Assembly: GCF_041397485.1 (NCBI RefSeq)
Contig: NZ_JAWKWO010000001.1
Location: 310,001 to 374,000 of the forward strand
Length of the DNA stretch: 64,000 nt
Reading direction: 5' to 3'
DNA from: Zhengella sp020637775
GTDB lineage: Bacteria; Pseudomonadota; Alphaproteobacteria; Rhizobiales; Rhizobiaceae
Under the pieces are notes generated by a model that saw only the letters and a program-made list of their open reading frames with translations, ran no database searches and was not told the DNA's origin. This document shows, piece by piece, positions 8,148 to 18,246 of the stretch; position 1 is the first letter of the stretch; every line of letters starts with the position of its first letter. The position numbers and the translations under genes were made by a program.

Positions 8148-11100
8148 TCATCTGAACTCGAAGATCGACCGGAATATGCCGGGCGCGATGGCCGAGATCG
8201 GGTTGATCTGGAGACGGGGCGATTTCGCCTTGCCCGACAGCTTGTAGGTAATGCCGATGAGCCCGCGATCACGACCGTTGCCAAGCACATAGCCCAGGAC
8301 CGGAATCTCGCCGAAGATCTTGTTCAGCCCGTAGGCCGGCATGAACGTGCCGGTTACCGACATGTTGCCCTGGCCATCATAGAGCGTCCCCTGGAAGGTC
8401 GTTCCGATGAGCGGGCCACGCAGGACGCCACGCTGCATCGACAGCGAATTCGTGCCCTTGCGGATAAGCGCGAAGCCGCGATCGAACTTGACGCGCGAGG
8501 TGTCGATGTCCCGCCGCACGGCATCCGACAGGCTGCGCCCGTCGCTTTGCGGTGCAGGCGTGGATACCAGCGAGGCAAGCCTTGGTTCGTTGACCAGCCA
8601 GAAATCGCGCACATCGACCTGCCCGGAAAGCGGGCCGTCGCCTGTTCCCTTCAGCGCGACCGCGAGGGTTCCGCCTTCCATCCGCTCATAGATGTCGAGG
8701 AAGCGCAGGATCGCACCGGCATCGCCGGTCCGCATCTCGAGGGCGCGGTTCGTTCCGCCAATGTGGCGAACCTCGACGGCCGAACCGGAGCGGGCGACCG
8801 CCGTCAGCGACGCGGATGCCGGATTGTCGCCCGTGCCCGAATAATCGAGGCGCAGGTTGCGCAAGACCTCACCCGAAAAACCCGTCACCCGGTCGAGCCG
8901 CGCGGAGACCGCGATCTGCGTCTTGCCGGCCTTGCCCGCAAGGGCGCCATCGTCGTCCTGAAGCGCCTTCACCAGCGCGCGCGCATCCATCGCCGTGCCT
9001 TCGATGGCGATTTTGAGGCCCTTCCCCTGCCGGGTCAGGCGCGCGGAAAAATCATCGTCGCGATTGAGCCGTACGCGCGAGAAAATTGCCGACACGAGAT
9101 CGCCTGACTGAAGCTCGACATTTCCGGCCAAGGCGAACCCCTCGCCCTCGACCACCAGGTCTCGCACACGCGAACGTGCGCCATCGTTTTCCAGCACGAA
9201 GCGGGCGGAGGCCGGCACACCCCTGCCCTTCGACCAGCCCATCCAGGGTATGGACAGCACCGCCTTGTCCAGATCCGCCTCGATGATCCGGCGCTCGGCC
9301 GGACCCGACACCTTGACCGGGACCGGACCGGCCAACATGTCCGCCAGACCGGGCGCCAGTTCCTGGCGGGCCTTGTCATCGAGCAACAATGCAACATCGA
9401 TTTGGGTCGGCGCATCGCTGTCCAGAGGCTCCACCAGGGTCAGGTCGCTTTGGATGCCATTGAGGCGGCCGCTGGCCCGGATCCGTGCAGATGCAGGGTC
9501 GATCACCGCATTGCCGCTCGCGCCGGTGAGGCGCTGCCCGTCGAATTCATGGTCGATCGACAGATCCTCGAAGGCCAGTTCGACATGCCAGTCGAGCGAC
9601 GCGATATCGGTGTCCTTGTCGACGGGGATGTCGGTCTCGACCACGCCCCGGACAGATCCGGTCAGCCTGTCCGGCGCAAAGCCCAGGCGTTGGCCTGCCT
9701 TGATCGGTTCGCGTGAAGCCAGTTCGACGATGGACGGCGCATCGCCCTCGATATCGATCTTCAGCCGGCCTATCACCGGATTGAGATGTGTGTCGAGGAA
9801 GGTCAGCACGCCGTTGGTGCCCTTGACCCTGCGCCCACCGGGCATGAAGCCGGTGCCTTCCGTAAGACGGATCTCTACATCATTGCCGGCGAACTCGATG
9901 ATACCCGCCGCATCGCGAATGGGAGGGATTTCACCCGTCACGTCAAAGCGGGTTCCCTTGACCTCGAAATGTCCCTGGATTTCGTCCTTGTCGAACGGAA
10001 TTCCGTCGGTCAAACGGCCCGGCCCGGCGGAAAGCGTGAGTTCGGTATGGGTCAGCGTTCCATCGAAAAGGTTGTCCATCACCCAGCGGCGCGGATTGGG
10101 CGCCGAAAGCCAGGGCCACAACTGCTTCGCGTGGGAAACCGGCAAGCGGTCGGAGCGGATCGCCAGGAAAACCGCCGGCGACTCGTTGTCCTCGAAAACG
10201 ACGGTCGCCGAGCCCAGCACTTCCCCGCCCGCCGTGCGCACCGCAAGCGATGACGCCTCCAGGCTGTTGCTCGCCGGGCGGTAGACACCGGCAATGCGTG
10301 CGCCCAGTTTCAGGCCGGGCTCGGGGCTGTCGAGCGGTGCCAGCGTCACATCGTTGGAGACGAGTTCATAGCGCCAGGCAGGTTCCTCGTCCTCTTCGGC
10401 CGGCTTCGGGCCGGCAGCGCCCGAAATGGGTATCGTCGTCCGGTTGACCCGGAGAAAGCCATCGGGAATGTCCACCTTCTGCGAGCCGGAAGCAAGGTCC
10501 GCGGTCAGTTCCAGCGCGCCGTTCAATTCGCCGGGCTGCTCGATGGCAGCGACATAGCGATCGGCACGAAGCCGCATGCGCAGCGCCTGCCGGACGCCGG
10601 GCTGATCCTCGCCCCCCTCCAGTTCGACGACGAGACTGTCAACGCTCAATGCCGGGGCCTGGGTTTCGCCGCCAAGCCGGACGGGACCGGTTTCGAAGGT
10701 CGCCGCAAGCCGGCTGATCGCACCGCCTTTTTCCTGATTGCCTTCGACGTCCAAGGCCAATGCCGTTCCCGCAAGGCCGAGATGGCCACCGGCCTCGAAG
10801 GCGCCGTCATCGTCGCGCTCAAGGTCCACCTGCGCGATGGCCAGTTCAATGCCGCCGAAGGACAGGACGGACCGATCCAGGGAAATGCGGCTCGTGTCGG
10901 TGGCATCGAGGCGGGCCAGCGCCGCGCGGGCGGCGTCGAAGACAAGCACAAGCACGCGGTCGGGATCAACAAGGCCCTGCGCATTCCTGACCGGGGCAAG
11001 CGGATCGGGCTGCGGGTCCGGCCTTTCCATCGTGGCGGCGGCATGTGCGCCGTCAATGGCAATGCTGGTCACCCGGAGCTTGCCCTGCAGCAGGCTCCAT

Positions 11101-11534
11101 GTGCCGATGCCGAGCTTGACCGCATCGGCAGAGGTGACGGATTCGCCGGTATCTGCGCGGCGAATGTTCACATCACCGATCTCGAAGGCAAGGTTCAAGC
11201 CATTGGCAAGCGACAGCCGCGTGTGTCCCAGCGAGGCGCGCACAGGAAAGCCGTAAAGCCGCGCGATGGCCGTTTCCGCCTCGCGGCTGATCCTGTCAGC
11301 CCCGACACCGGCATTGATGGCCAGCCACCCGCCGGTCAGCGAAACGGCCATGAGCAGCGTGAGAAAAAAGATGGAAGCTCCGGCCCGGCGCGCAAGGCGG
11401 CGCGTGCGATGAAACCGCTTTCGCGGCCCAGCCGCACCCATCGCGGATGGCAGGGCATCGAGCACAGGCAAGTCGCTTCGTCTGAAGCGAACGCGCGCAT
11501 GGGCATGCTGCGCGTGCGCCCTGTCCTGATCCAT
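8148..11534 (-). CDS. AsmA/YhdP-like envelope protein (DUF3971, TamB-type lipid-transport superfamily)
   Basis: A 1128-residue inner-membrane-anchored protein. After a basic cytoplasmic start there is one membrane helix at roughly residues 58-78. It is followed by a long beta-rich periplasmic part with a DUF3971-like central region and an AsmA-like C-terminus (YGLNKIFGEIPVLGYVLG, then TYKLSGKAKSPRLQINP). Proteins of this type are thought to carry phospholipids across the periplasm to the outer membrane. I chose ATG 11534, because an AGGA lies at the right distance; an ATG 36 nt upstream has no ribosome site. No neighbouring gene suggests a more specific role. Confidence 0.85.
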   Translation of the reverse strand: MDQDRAHAQHAHARVRFRRSDLPVLDALPSAMGAAGPRKRFHRTRRLARRAGASIFFLTLLMAVSLTGGWLAINAGVGADRISREAETAIARLYGFPVRASLGHTRLSLANGLNLAFEIGDVNIRRADTGESVTSADAVKLGIGTWSLLQGKLRVTSIAIDGAHAAATMERPDPQPDPLAPVRNAQGLVDPDRVLVLVFDAARAALARLDATDTSRISLDRSVLSFGGIELAIAQVDLERDDDGAFEAGGHLGLAGTALALDVEGNQEKGGAISRLAATFETGPVRLGGETQAPALSVDSLVVELEGGEDQPGVRQALRMRLRADRYVAAIEQPGELNGALELTADLASGSQKVDIPDGFLRVNRTTIPISGAAGPKPAEEDEEPAWRYELVSNDVTLAPLDSPEPGLKLGARIAGVYRPASNSLEASSLAVRTAGGEVLGSATVVFEDNESPAVFLAIRSDRLPVSHAKQLWPWLSAPNPRRWVMDNLFDGTLTHTELTLSAGPGRLTDGIPFDKDEIQGHFEVKGTRFDVTGEIPPIRDAAGIIEFAGNDVEIRLTEGTGFMPGGRRVKGTNGVLTFLDTHLNPVIGRLKIDIEGDAPSIVELASREPIKAGQRLGFAPDRLTGSVRGVVETDIPVDKDTDIASLDWHVELAFEDLSIDHEFDGQRLTGASGNAVIDPASARIRASGRLNGIQSDLTLVEPLDSDAPTQIDVALLLDDKARQELAPGLADMLAGPVPVKVSGPAERRIIEADLDKAVLSIPWMGWSKGRGVPASARFVLENDGARSRVRDLVVEGEGFALAGNVELQSGDLVSAIFSRVRLNRDDDFSARLTRQGKGLKIAIEGTAMDARALVKALQDDDGALAGKAGKTQIAVSARLDRVTGFSGEVLRNLRLDYSGTGDNPASASLTAVARSGSAVEVRHIGGTNRALEMRTGDAGAILRFLDIYERMEGGTLAVALKGTGDGPLSGQVDVRDFWLVNEPRLASLVSTPAPQSDGRSLSDAVRRDIDTSRVKFDRGFALIRKGTNSLSMQRGVLRGPLIGTTFQGTLYDGQGNMSVTGTFMPAYGLNKIFGEIPVLGYVLGNGRDRGLIGITYKLSGKAKSPRLQINPISAIAPGIFRSIFEFR

Positions 11535-11614
11535 GCGTTCCTGCCCCGTAGACGAATCCCTGAATGGCACTATAACCGGTTTGCCGATTCGTAAGCTACA
11601 AGAAGGGCAAGGTT

Positions 11615-12082
11615 ATGGCTGAACTCGACGCGGGGCAGATGGCGCCGGAATTCGATCTCCCGGCAGATGGCGGCGGTACGCTCAAGCTTTCCGACCTGCG
11701 CGGCAAAAAGGTCGCGCTGTTTTTCTATCCCAAGGACGATACCAGCGGCTGCACCGCGGAAGCGATTGATTTCACGCGGCTCAAGGCGGATTTCGAAGCG
11801 GCCGGAACCATCGTGGTCGGCATGTCGCCGGACAGCGTCAAGAAGCATGACAAGTTCAAGACCAAGCACGAACTGACAGTGGATCTCGTCTCCGACGAGG
11901 ACAAGACGACGCTGGAGGCCTATGGTGTCTGGGTGGAGAAGAGCATGTATGGGCGCAAGTACATGGGCGTGGAGCGCTCCACGTTCCTGATCGGCGAGGA
12001 CGGTTCGATCCTACGCATCTGGCGCAAGGTGAAAGTGCCGGGCCATGCCGACGAGGTGCTTGAAGCGGCGAGGGCTGCCTGA
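11615..12082 (+). CDS. bcp: peroxiredoxin Bcp, apparently 1-Cys type
   Basis: A thiol peroxidase of the Bcp/PrxQ family (155 residues) that reduces hydroperoxides in the cytoplasm. The peroxidatic cysteine is Cys46 in TSGCTAEAID. Many Bcp proteins carry a resolving cysteine five residues later; here that position is isoleucine, and no other cysteine is present in the protein. It should therefore need an external thiol to recycle. The rest of the family is intact (FFYPKDDT, RSTFLIGEDG). The DUF455 gene follows after 13 nt, so the two are probably co-transcribed. Confidence 0.93.
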   Translation: MAELDAGQMAPEFDLPADGGGTLKLSDLRGKKVALFFYPKDDTSGCTAEAIDFTRLKADFEAAGTIVVGMSPDSVKKHDKFKTKHELTVDLVSDEDKTTLEAYGVWVEKSMYGRKYMGVERSTFLIGEDGSILRIWRKVKVPGHADEVLEAARAA

Positions 12083-12095
12083 CGGCACATTGTCC

Positions 12096-12914
12096 ATGGC
12101 CGAACGCGTCGCAAGCCTGCGTGGCGGCTGCATCGCCGCGCTGAACGCCTCCTGCCTGGATGAAAAGGTCCGGCTGACGCGCGAAGTGCATGCGCGCTGG
12201 ACGGAACGCACGCTGTCGTTGCGCCATCCATCCGACCCGCCGCTTCCCGACAGGCCCGGACGGCCGGACAAGCCGGATCTCGTGCCGCCGAAAATGGTGA
12301 AGAAACGGGCACTCAACTCCGCGCGCGGGCGCATCGCGCTGATGCATGCGCTTGCCCATATCGAGCTCAACGCCATCGACCTGGCGCTCGACATCGTGGC
12401 CAGGTTCACCAGTGAAGCGGTGCCGCGCTCGTTTTTCGACGGCTGGATGCGCGTGGCCTTCGAGGAGGCGAAGCATTTCTCGCTGCTGCGCGCGCGCCTG
12501 CAGTCGCTCGGCGCCGATTATGGCGACCTGCCGGCCCATGACGGATTGTGGCAGGCGGCCCATCAGACGCGCAACGACCTGCATGCACGCCTTGCCATCG
12601 TGCCGCTGGTGCTGGAGGCGCGCGGACTGGATGTCACGCCGTCGCTGCAAGAGAAGTTGCGCGAAGCCGGCGACCACGAAACCGCAGATATCCTGGAAAT
12701 CATCTACACGGACGAAAAGGGCCATGTGGGCATCGGCGCCAAGTGGTTCCGCTTCTTCTGCGCGCGCGACGGGCATGAGCCGGCGCGCCATTTCCGGCAA
12801 CTCGTGCGGGCGAATTTCCGCGGTGAGGTGAAGCCGCCCTTCAATGTGCTGGCGCGCGCCGAAGCCGGTCTCACACCCCTGTTCTATCAGGCGCTCGCTT
12901 CGACGTCGTCCTGA
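12096..12914 (+). CDS. DUF455 family ferritin-like protein
   Basis: A 272-residue member of DUF455, a family with a ferritin-like helical fold. Candidate metal-binding motifs are AHIELNAIDLALD near residue 85, FEEAKHFSLL near residue 125 and YTDEKGHVGIGAKW near residue 205, giving Glu/His pairs as in di-iron four-helix bundles. The biochemical role is not established. The start at 12096 (MAERVASL) is 13 nt after bcp; a longer frame would overlap bcp. Pairing with a peroxiredoxin hints at an oxidative-stress role, but this is only inference from position. Confidence 0.85.
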   Translation: MAERVASLRGGCIAALNASCLDEKVRLTREVHARWTERTLSLRHPSDPPLPDRPGRPDKPDLVPPKMVKKRALNSARGRIALMHALAHIELNAIDLALDIVARFTSEAVPRSFFDGWMRVAFEEAKHFSLLRARLQSLGADYGDLPAHDGLWQAAHQTRNDLHARLAIVPLVLEARGLDVTPSLQEKLREAGDHETADILEIIYTDEKGHVGIGAKWFRFFCARDGHEPARHFRQLVRANFRGEVKPPFNVLARAEAGLTPLFYQALASTSS

Positions 12915-12919
12915 CCGTC

Positions 12920-12942
12920 CAACGCTTTGTTAACCCTAACGG
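12920..12942 (+). repeat. copy A (partial) of a TTGTTAA intergenic element
   Basis: Contains CAACGC-TTTGTTAAC-CCTAACGG just after the DUF455 stop and 38 nt before the M23 peptidase gene. It resembles the two longer copies at 36164 and 52937 but lacks their GGAAAG part. It may be a promoter or regulator site of the peptidase gene. Confidence 0.4.
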
Positions 12943-12980
12943 CGTTTAAATGCCTCCGCTTCAGATCGAGTGAAGGACGG

Positions 12981-14282
12981 ATGGACAGGGCCGTGACTCA
13001 AGGCAAGCGAAAGACCCCGGCTTTCGGGAAACGCAAGGAACCGCACACCGTGATCATTGCCAGGGGCAATGAGGTGCGCCATTTCACCATACGGCCATGG
13101 ATTGCCGCAACAATCGGCTCGCTGGTGGCTGCCGCCTCGCTTGGCTATGTGCTGGCGACCACCTATCTGGTGCTGCGCGACGACCTTCTCAATGGCGCGA
13201 TCGCCCAGCAGGCGCGGTTGCAGCACAGCTACGAGGACCGCATTTCCGCCCTGCGCACCCAGGTGGACCGCATCACGAGCCGGCAATTGCTCGACCAGCA
13301 ATTGATGGAGAACAAGGTGGCCGAGCTGATCGAACGCCAGGAGGTGCTGGCATCGCGGCACGGACGGCTTGGACCCCTGCTCGAGCGCGCGCGCCTCGAC
13401 GGGCTGTCGACGGGCGCGGTCCCGGTTCCCTCGCCCCGCCCCGCCGCCAAGCGGGCAAGCGTTCAAGACCCGGAGCCGGAAAAGAAGGAACGGCTCGCCG
13501 AAGCCAGCATCGCAGGCGCGCGGTTTGCCGCGACGTCCGTGCTCGAACCGTCCCGGCCGGGAGAAGCCGAGAGCGCCGCCGACCGGGCCGACCGGCTGTT
13601 CGTCAACATCAACCGCTCGCTCAGGGCGATCGAGAACGAACAGATATCCCGCATTTCCACCCTCACGGCCAAGGCGCACCAGGTGAGCGACAGGATCGCG
13701 GATGCCCTGGACAAGGCCGGCCTGAAAGGTGTCGCGGAAGGCTACGGGCGCGACGGCGTCGGCGGTCCTCTGGTTCCTGTCAGCGCGGCAACGGCCTTCG
13801 ATGCCCATGTCGATGAACTGGACAGCGCGCTGGAGCGTCTCGACAAGCTGAAGGCACGGACGCAGCTCTACCCGCTTGCCAATCCCCTGCCCGGCCAGCC
13901 CGTATCGTCGCGCTTCGGATACCGGCGCGACCCGATCCTCGGCACGCAGGCCCTGCATGCCGGCATGGATTTTCGGGCCTCGGTCGGCATGCCCATCCGC
14001 GCCACCGGCAATGGCAAGGTGGTGCGCGCCGGCTGGAACGGCGGCTATGGACGGATGGTGGAGATTGCCCATGCGGACGGCTACTCAACCCGCTATGCCC
14101 ATATGAGCAAGCTGTCGGTCTCGAAGGGGGACCTGGTGACGAAGGGCACGATCCTCGGGCGCTCGGGCAATTCCGGACGATCCACGGGACCGCACCTTCA
14201 CTATGAGGTGCGCCGCGACGGACGCCCGGTGAACCCGCTCCAGTATATCCGCGCAGGCAAGACGATTGCCGATGCCCTGTGA
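12981..14282 (+). CDS. M23 family murein endopeptidase, membrane-anchored
   Basis: A 433-residue LytM-type zinc endopeptidase that cuts peptidoglycan cross-links in the periplasm. After a basic N-terminus there is one membrane helix at about residues 41-64. A coiled-coil region (about 65-140) and a linker with a second helical segment follow, and the M23 domain is in the last 130 residues. The zinc ligands are intact: H and D in HAGMDF, and HLH in GPHLHYEV, so it should be active. The start at 12981 follows GAAGGA with good spacing. A terminator follows. Confidence 0.92.
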   Translation: MDRAVTQGKRKTPAFGKRKEPHTVIIARGNEVRHFTIRPWIAATIGSLVAAASLGYVLATTYLVLRDDLLNGAIAQQARLQHSYEDRISALRTQVDRITSRQLLDQQLMENKVAELIERQEVLASRHGRLGPLLERARLDGLSTGAVPVPSPRPAAKRASVQDPEPEKKERLAEASIAGARFAATSVLEPSRPGEAESAADRADRLFVNINRSLRAIENEQISRISTLTAKAHQVSDRIADALDKAGLKGVAEGYGRDGVGGPLVPVSAATAFDAHVDELDSALERLDKLKARTQLYPLANPLPGQPVSSRFGYRRDPILGTQALHAGMDFRASVGMPIRATGNGKVVRAGWNGGYGRMVEIAHADGYSTRYAHMSKLSVSKGDLVTKGTILGRSGNSGRSTGPHLHYEVRRDGRPVNPLQYIRAGKTIADAL

Positions 14283-14311
14283 ACGGCCGACAGTGCCGGC
14301 CCGAGACGGCA

Positions 14312-14337
14312 AAGGGCGGCACCCGGCCGCCCTTTTT
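14312..14337 (+). terminator. intrinsic terminator after the M23 peptidase gene
   Basis: AAGGGCGGC and GCCGCCCTT form a 9-bp stem with a 5-nt loop, followed by a T run. It lies between two convergent genes and probably serves the plus-strand gene. Confidence 0.85.
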
Positions 14338-14361
14338 CGCGTCTTGAACCGGACGCCTTTA

Positions 14362-15490
<1,129 letters not shown>

Positions 15491-15561
15491 GTCTTTTCCG
15501 TTCCATCATTCTCGGGTTTCGAAACGGCGCGGACCATAGGAATGACGCTCCGCGCTGTAAA

Positions 15562-15589
15562 GGGAAAAGGCGGCAGGTGCGCCGCCTTT
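15562..15589 (-). terminator. intrinsic terminator after the PBP1A gene
   Basis: On the minus strand AAAGGCGGC and GCCGCCTTT form a 9-bp stem with a 6-nt loop, followed by TTTTCCC. It lies just after the PBP1A stop and before prfB, so prfB probably has its own promoter. Confidence 0.8.
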
Positions 15590-15610
15590 CCGGAAACCGG
15601 GCCGTTCGGG

Positions 15611-18079
15611 TCAGTAGAGCCCGCCCGCACCGCCGGAAATCGCCCGGCTTGCCTGCGGCGAAATGGTCTTGGCACGCTCCTGGATGGCGATATTCTCCAT
15701 GCCGATGACCGAATAGCTGTCGGCCGGACCGGTGCCGGGCTTGAAGGCTTCCATAATGATTCCGCCGCCTTCGCCGTCCGCGCGCATGCCGGTCTTGCGG
15801 TCGATGGCGATCAGCTTCATGCCTTCGGGCACCTGGAATTCCAGCGGCGGCTTGTCCTTCAGCACCTGCGCCATGAAGTCGGTGAAGACGGGTGCCGCTA
15901 GGCCGCCGCCGGTCGAACCGTGCCCCATGGGACGCGGCGTATCGAAGCCCATGTAAAGGCCGACCACGAGATCGGGGGTGTAGCCGACGAACCAGGCATC
16001 CTTTTCGTCATTGGTGGTGCCGGTCTTGCCCGCCACCGGGCGTCCGAGCTTGGACACGGTGACGGCCGTGCCGCGCTGGACAACGCCCTGCATCATGGAG
16101 GTGATCTGATAGGCGGTCATCGGATCGAGCACCTGTTCGCGGTTGTCGATCAGCTCCGGTTCCGGCTGATTGACCCAGCTCGTGGCCGAGCAGCCCTCGC
16201 ACAGGCGCTCGTCATGCTTGTACACCGTCTTGCCGTAACGATCCTGGATGCGGTCGATCAGCGAGGGTTTGATCTGCTTGCCGCCATTGGCCATGATCGC
16301 ATAGGCGGACACCATGCGCATGACAGTGGTTTCACCCGACCCCAGCGCCATGGCCAAGACCTGGGACATGTCATCATAAACGCCGAAGCGCTCGGCATAT
16401 TCGGCCACCAGGTTCATGCCCATGTCCTTGGCAAGGCGCACGGTCATCAGGTTGCGCGACTTCTCGATCCCCAGGCGCAGCGTCGAGGGACCGGCAAAGC
16501 CGCCGCCATAGTTCTTGGGCTCCCAGACATCGTTTCCGACCCGGACCGAGATCGGCCCGTCCATGACCACCGATGCCGGCGTATAGCCATTGTCGAGCGC
16601 GGCCGCGTAGACGATCGGCTTGAAGGCAGAGCCGGGCTGGCGCTTGGCCTGGGTTGCGCGGTTGAACTCCGATTCGGCGAAGGAAAAACCGCCCACCATG
16701 GCCAGCACGCGGCCGGTATGGGGATCCATGGCCACCATGCCGCCCTCGATTTCGGGCGGCTGGCGCAGCTTGTATCCGCCCTCGCCTTCCTCTTCGCCGG
16801 ACCCCGCCTTTTCCACGAAGACCACCGCGCCCGGCTGCAGCACGTCGGCCGGCGACTTCGCCTTCACCGTCTTGCCGTCCTTCTTGTAGCGCATGGCCCA
16901 TTGCATGTTCTTTTTCGACACGAAGCCGCGGACCCGCTCCGACGATATCTCGCCAGAGACTTCCTTTTCCGGCTGGAGGCCGATGTCCAACCCTTCCTCA
17001 CCGGCAGCAAGGACAACGGCAACATGCCATTCGGGCACGTCGTAGAGCCCTTTCACCTCGGAAAGCGCCATGCCCCAGTCGCCGGATATGTCGATCGTTC
17101 CGGCCGGACCGCGATAGCCGCGCAGCATGTCGTAGTTCATCAGACCTTGCTGAAGGGCCTTGCGGGCCACTTTCTGCATTTTCGGATCGATCGTGGTGCG
17201 CACGGAGAGGCCACCCTCGTAGAGCGCATCCACGCCGTAGCGGTCGATGATCTCGCGGCGGACTTCCTCGGTGAAGTATTCGCCGGCAAACATGTAGGTT
17301 CCGGAACGGCGCGGCTTCACGCCAAGCGGCATGGACGCGGCCTGGGCCGCTTCCTCGGCGGTTATATAACCGTTCTGGCGCATCTGGCCGATGACCCAGT
17401 TGCGGCGCTCCAGGGCCCGCTCGGTATGACGGAACGGATGGTAGTTGTTCGGCCCCTTGGGCAGCGCGGCCAGATAGGCGGCCTCATGGATCTCGAGCTC
17501 GTTCACCGACTTGTCGAAATAGGTCAGCGCCGCACCGGCAATACCGTAGGCGCCGAAGCCGAAGAAGATCTCGTTGAGATAGAGTTCGAGGATGCGGTCC
17601 TTGGTGAAGGCCTGCTCGATGCGCAGGGCCAGAATGGCCTCGCGGATCTTGCGGTCATAGGTCTGGCGCGAGGTCAGCAGGAAGTTCTTCGCCACCTGCT
17701 GGGTGATGGTCGATGCACCGACGGGCCGCGCGCCGGAACCGATATTGCGGATATTGGTGACGACGGCGCGGGCAAGGCCGTAGACATCAATGCCGGGGTG
17801 CGAATAGAAATTCTTGTCCTCGGCGGAGAGAAAAGCCGCCTTGACCCGGTCCGGCACGGCCTTGATCGGCAGGAAGAGGCGGCGCTCTCTCGCATATTCG
17901 GCCATCAGCACGCCGTCGGACGCATGAACGCGCGTTGTCACCGGCGGTTCATACTTCGCAAGCACCTCGTAGTCGGGCAGATCCTTCGTCAGGTCGCCCA
18001 CATAGATCGCCACGCCGGCAGCAACCAGCAGCGCCAGGGCGATGCCTATGCCAAAGAAATATCCAATCAGCCTCAGCAT
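15611..18079 (-). CDS. mrcA: penicillin-binding protein 1A (bifunctional peptidoglycan synthase)
   Basis: An 822-residue class A PBP that both polymerises glycan strands and cross-links them. It has one N-terminal membrane helix (residues about 5-27), a GT51 glycosyltransferase domain with the catalytic Glu87 in SAEDKNFYSH, and a PBP-type insertion. The transpeptidase domain has Ser484 in PGSAFKP, the SRN motif in EKSRNLMT and the KTG motif in GKTGTTND. All catalytic motifs are intact. It is downstream of the amidase gene on the same strand (167 nt gap), a pairing common in Rhizobiales. Confidence 0.96.
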   Translation of the reverse strand: MLRLIGYFFGIGIALALLVAAGVAIYVGDLTKDLPDYEVLAKYEPPVTTRVHASDGVLMAEYARERRLFLPIKAVPDRVKAAFLSAEDKNFYSHPGIDVYGLARAVVTNIRNIGSGARPVGASTITQQVAKNFLLTSRQTYDRKIREAILALRIEQAFTKDRILELYLNEIFFGFGAYGIAGAALTYFDKSVNELEIHEAAYLAALPKGPNNYHPFRHTERALERRNWVIGQMRQNGYITAEEAAQAASMPLGVKPRRSGTYMFAGEYFTEEVRREIIDRYGVDALYEGGLSVRTTIDPKMQKVARKALQQGLMNYDMLRGYRGPAGTIDISGDWGMALSEVKGLYDVPEWHVAVVLAAGEEGLDIGLQPEKEVSGEISSERVRGFVSKKNMQWAMRYKKDGKTVKAKSPADVLQPGAVVFVEKAGSGEEEGEGGYKLRQPPEIEGGMVAMDPHTGRVLAMVGGFSFAESEFNRATQAKRQPGSAFKPIVYAAALDNGYTPASVVMDGPISVRVGNDVWEPKNYGGGFAGPSTLRLGIEKSRNLMTVRLAKDMGMNLVAEYAERFGVYDDMSQVLAMALGSGETTVMRMVSAYAIMANGGKQIKPSLIDRIQDRYGKTVYKHDERLCEGCSATSWVNQPEPELIDNREQVLDPMTAYQITSMMQGVVQRGTAVTVSKLGRPVAGKTGTTNDEKDAWFVGYTPDLVVGLYMGFDTPRPMGHGSTGGGLAAPVFTDFMAQVLKDKPPLEFQVPEGMKLIAIDRKTGMRADGEGGGIIMEAFKPGTGPADSYSVIGMENIAIQERAKTISPQASRAISGGAGGLY

Positions 18080-18246
18080 GTCTTGTTCCGGGATCCTTGC
18101 ATCATGGCCGAAGCAGCCGACCTGTCACCTGTTCGTCAAGCCTTGCCTTGAGGATGTGGGCAAAATGCGGCGACCGGTGATTTGCGACGCAGCATAGCTG
18201 AAATCAACCCCATTTCACAGCCGCCCGGCGCGGCGCCATTGCGTTT

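Noticed and set aside
15920..18151. Plus-strand frame of 743 codons opposite the PBP1A gene
   Set aside because: Antisense shadow of a gene with intact catalytic motifs; the composition is His/Gly/Arg-rich without any family motif.
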